Source: Candidatus Scybalomonas excrementigallinarum
GTDB taxonomy: Bacteria > Bacillota > Clostridia > Lachnospirales > Lachnospiraceae
Length of the DNA stretch: 64,000 bases
NCBI GenBank assembly: GCA_018710905.1
Contig: DVIZ01000206.1
Coordinates: forward strand, 1 to 64,000
Reading direction: 5' to 3'
Shown here: in pieces, positions 63,176-64,000 of the stretch
Position numbering within the stretch: position 1 is the stretch's first letter
Layout: every line of letters begins with the position of its first letter
Notes under the pieces: model-generated
What the model saw: only the letters and a program-made list of their open reading frames with translations
The model's database searches: none
Told to the model about the DNA's origin: nothing
Translations under genes and position numbers: made by a program

Positions 63176-64000
63176 TTAAAATAATATGTTGAAAACACCT
63201 AACACAAGTCCAATTAACGCTCCAAGATTTACGATCATTGTAAGTTCATGTTTCATAACAGATAACACTAACTCTTCTAAATCTTCTACTTTCATTTCAT
63301 TAATTTTTTCTTCTACAATTTCGTCCACTTTAAAATGAACTAAAATCTTTTCTGCACATTTTTCAATACAGGCATCATACACTTGTGCTACTACCATTCT
63401 CATTTTTTCAGGATTCAATTTCGCCCCTTGAGCAATCGAAGAAAGAGTAACCTCTTCCATAGCATTGAGCTCTTTTTCAATGGCTGGTTCTACATAATTT
63501 CTTCCTTCATTTTCAATATAACGATCAATACATTCTTTTATTGGTTCGGAAATAGATTCTAATAAATCATCATTTAAAAACATTGCCATAAAAGAACCTG
63601 ATAACTTTTCTACAATCGCCTTCTTTGCCTCTTCTACAACAATCGTCCCAATATTAGCCTCCACTAAATGCTCCATCACTTTATCGGTTGCCTTTTCTGC
63701 TAAATCACCTTTTATTTGAATATAATTTCCCTCACTTACAGCGGTAAGAGCTACTTGTTTTATTGTCATTTCACTAGTTGATACTCTTTCTATTTGCTCT
63801 ATTACAAGCTCTACCACGGATTGCTTTACATTCTCAGATAACAAGGTATTTTTTAAATCCTCTGTTGTCAATAATGTTGTTCCTACCGCTTTTCCAAGCG
63901 CCTTCGCTAATGCAGGCTTTCTTTTTGGAATAATTCCTGGTGTAAATGGCATTGTCCATTTCCCAATTTTCACTGGCCTTAAAGGACGAAATAACATTTT
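63176..64000 (-). CDS. DUF445-family membrane protein, 5' end beyond the window
   Basis: Partial. The visible part starts K-M-L-F-R-P-L at the window edge; in the family this follows an N-terminal membrane helix ending in N-x-x-A-I/V-K, so the real start lies outside. P-F-T-P-G-I-I-P-K-R-K follows, then about 200 residues of amphipathic helix and a closing hydrophobic helix (V-N-L-G-A-L-I-G-L-V-L-G-V). Function unknown; related Bacillus proteins (YheB/YlbJ-like neighbourhoods) are poorly defined. Stop at 63176. Confidence 0.8.
   Translation of the reverse strand, partial: KMLFRPLRPVKIGKWTMPFTPGIIPKRKPALAKALGKAVGTTLLTTEDLKNTLLSENVKQSVVELVIEQIERVSTSEMTIKQVALTAVSEGNYIQIKGDLAEKATDKVMEHLVEANIGTIVVEEAKKAIVEKLSGSFMAMFLNDDLLESISEPIKECIDRYIENEGRNYVEPAIEKELNAMEEVTLSSIAQGAKLNPEKMRMVVAQVYDACIEKCAEKILVHFKVDEIVEEKINEMKVEDLEELVLSVMKHELTMIVNLGALIGLVLGVFNILF

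Overview
The window is A+T-rich, chromosomal core-genome DNA with Gram-positive signals throughout: strong AGGAGG-type ribosome sites, frequent TTG/GTG starts, PolC-type replicase, RNase Y, SpoIIM, a TepA-like ClpP-fold protein and gene orders typical of Clostridia. The gene content best fits a gut-type, spore-forming-lineage member of the Lachnospiraceae or a close relative; this is inference from gene families and order, not from a database match. I support 56 protein genes (the last cut by the window edge), one tRNA-Glu, one cobalamin riboswitch, several structured leaders, about 15 terminators, and five copies of a modular intergenic repeat. I saw no prophage, insertion sequence, CRISPR array or rRNA.

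Layout. 0.1-5.5 kb: secreted GH25 lysozyme, RNase HI, DAHP synthase, then a leftward nudF-spoIIM-xerD-like cluster whose recombinase lacks key catalytic residues. 5.7-16.7 kb: rny, recA-recX behind a LexA-type box, rimO-pgsA-cinA, folD, fhs and, on the other strand, fabV. 16.9-29.7 kb: ftsK/spoIIIE, a carbamate-kinase homologue, tepA, membrane proteins, galE and a sugar nucleotidyltransferase, dtd, an M16 peptidase, cdd and an uncharacterised anchored protein. 29.8-40.6 kb: the RNA/translation block, read leftward as rimP-nusA-ylxR-ylxQ-infB-rbfA-nrnA-truB-ribF, then rpsO and pnp. The rimP, rpsO and pnp leaders can all fold.

40.6-44.4 kb: a B12-riboswitch-controlled operon encoding a binding protein, permease, ATPase and a divergent PduO-like protein, which fits cobalamin uptake linked to corrinoid handling. 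44.5-46.7 kb: a TlpA-like thioredoxin next to CcdA (extracytoplasmic thiol redox) and a Cys/His-rich protein. 46.8-50.3 kb: tRNA-Glu, an oleate hydratase with an added N-terminal hydrophobic segment, and a GlcNAc/glucose-type PTS EIICB. 50.9-61.8 kb: the leftward block pyrH-frr-uppS-cdsA-dxr-rseP-ispG, then polC behind a terminator, linking ribosome recycling, isoprenoid and phospholipid synthesis, membrane proteolysis and replication. 62.0-64.0 kb: an unrecognised basic-tailed protein and a truncated DUF445 membrane protein.

Stretches of more than 300 bp without a gene are 1951-2295 (A+T-rich, divergent promoters), 31911-32303 (pnp leader, promoter, repeat copy C, rpsO terminator), 43997-44501 (repeat copy D, riboswitch and its terminator and promoter) and 50340-50878 (PTS promoter, repeat copy E, polC terminator). 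The least explained items are the repeat family, the catalytically incomplete XerD-like protein, the PduO-like protein without its ATP motif, and the anchored oleate hydratase.
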